This document shows, piece by piece, positions 5,500-6,169 of a stretch of 6,169 bases of DNA. Source of the stretch: Thermoplasmata archaeon (GTDB taxonomy: Archaea > Thermoplasmatota > Thermoplasmata > Thermoplasmatales > Thermoplasmataceae); assembly GCA_021797025.1 (NCBI GenBank), contig JAKAAK010000194.1:1-6169 (forward strand). The letters are read 5' to 3'. Numbering within the stretch: position 1 is the first letter of the stretch; each line of letters begins with the position of its first letter. The notes under the pieces were generated by a model. It was not told the origin of the DNA, did no database searches, and saw only the letters and a program-made list of their open reading frames with translations. The position numbers were made by a program, and so were the translations under genes.

Positions 5500-6169
5500 T
5501 CAATATTTGCTTATCAGTGTTACAACATCCTCGTCATTTACCCGATAATCCAGTCCTACCCTTGCTTCAATTCTCCTTGATGGACCGGTAATAATAGCAT
5601 ATCTGAATGTAGAGATCATTTCCCTGCTGATCTTCCTGCACACATCCCTTACGGTAGCTCCCTCACTGAGTATCAATGGCCTCTCGTAATCAACCTCACC
5701 GGCTTTATTTCTCATATACACACGAACCATATCCAGTGATTTATAAATCATATTTTTCATGTTTTCCAGGTTGTATCCGGTTTCTGCTGAAACCTCAATA
5801 TAATTGCCAAAGTCTTTCAACTGTTTTTTCAGCTGAATCTCATCATGGGGCATATCGATTTTATTGACGACCATGAAAGATTTTATGTACACTATATTCC
5901 CCTTGAAAAAATCGATGAGATCATCCATATCTATAGTTTCCCTGATGTAGATATCCCCGTTGACGACCTTGAATTCTTTTGCTATGTCCCTGATATCATT
6001 GTTGTCAATATCCACATTCCTGGGCTTATGTATTCTCAAACCACCGTAATTCGTCCTTTTGAATGATATATCTTTTCTCTTTTTGTTCAGAACTATTCCG
6101 GCCTTGTACAGCTCGGCAACTATACGGTCAAGCCCCTTTAGCTGGATATCTGTCACCATTACAATTAAA
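5500..6169 (-). CDS. DRG-family (Obg-like) GTPase with TGS domain, N-terminus beyond window
   Basis: This is the C-terminal 60% or so of a developmentally-regulated-GTP-binding-protein type GTPase. The family is conserved in archaea and eukaryotes, linked to translation and ribosomes, and about 360-370 residues long. Visible parts, counted from an internal Met at 6159, are the family-typical ELYKAGIVLNKKRKDI (16-31), the inserted S5D2L-like region, the guanine-specificity motif NKID (99-102) and SAETG (124-128) for G5. A TGS domain follows at about 146-219 (VYMRNKAGEVDYERPLIL to DEDVVTLISKY). The P-loop, switch I and DxxG motifs are missing because they lie outside the window. The reading frame stays open to the last base (L-I-V before the Met), and family alignment places this Met inside the G domain, so it is not the true start. 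The gene is convergent with cydAB and probably functionally unrelated. Confidence 0.9.
   Translation of the reverse strand, partial: LIVMVTDIQLKGLDRIVAELYKAGIVLNKKRKDISFKRTNYGGLRIHKPRNVDIDNNDIRDIAKEFKVVNGDIYIRETIDMDDLIDFFKGNIVYIKSFMVVNKIDMPHDEIQLKKQLKDFGNYIEVSAETGYNLENMKNMIYKSLDMVRVYMRNKAGEVDYERPLILSEGATVRDVCRKISREMISTFRYAIITGPSRRIEARVGLDYRVNDEDVVTLISKY

Noticed and set aside
5487..5609. Small plus-strand open frame starting at ATG 5487
   Set aside because: Nearly all of it is antisense to the TGS-domain coding sequence of the GTPase; there is no ribosome-binding site or recognisable product.
6157..6159. ATG at 6159 as the true start of the GTPase gene (219 residues)
   Set aside because: The frame continues without a stop to the window edge. 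The family alignment puts this Met in the middle of the G domain, after the P-loop, so it is an internal methionine of a gene cut by the window.

Overview
The window looks like a piece of archaeal chromosome, most probably from the order Thermoplasmatales (the Ferroplasma, Thermoplasma, Picrophilus and Cuniculiplasma group). The evidence is a low-to-moderate GC content, heavy use of ATA and AGG codons, and TATA boxes about 22-29 bases ahead of start codons with no leader between. An HTH_10 (bacterio-opsin activator type) regulator, a DRG-type GTPase with a TGS domain and bare T-tract terminators point the same way. The order is an inference; the archaeal assignment is firmer.

Layout. Bases 1-508 (minus) are the N-terminal part of an acyl-CoA dehydrogenase that resembles isovaleryl-CoA dehydrogenase. 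A 107-base divergent promoter region separates it from a threonine ammonia-lyase with a C-terminal ACT domain (616-1821, plus). This gene converges, 5 bases apart, on a small acylphosphatase (1827-2093, minus), which lies downstream of an HTH_10 regulator on the same strand (2128-2751, minus). A 112-base divergent intergenic region with a perfect 7+7 palindrome separates the regulator from a cytochrome bd-type oxidase operon, cydA (2864-4324) and cydB (4325-5386), which ends in a strong T-tract terminator. Across about 110 bases without a recognisable gene lies the 3' part of a DRG-family GTPase (5500-6169, minus), whose N-terminus is beyond the window.

How the genes work together. The left pair suggests amino-acid catabolism (leucine/branched-chain acyl-CoA oxidation and threonine deamination) from a shared control region. 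The central unit suggests a locally regulated terminal oxidase: a cysteine-containing regulator divergent from cydAB, with a symmetric operator candidate between them just upstream of the cydA TATA box. CydA keeps the haem ligands and quinol-site residues of the family but has lost several other signature residues. CydB is so divergent that it is recognised mainly by position and topology. The most interesting items are this regulator-operator-oxidase unit and the divergent chemistry of the oxidase. No mobile element, CRISPR array, tRNA or rRNA was seen.
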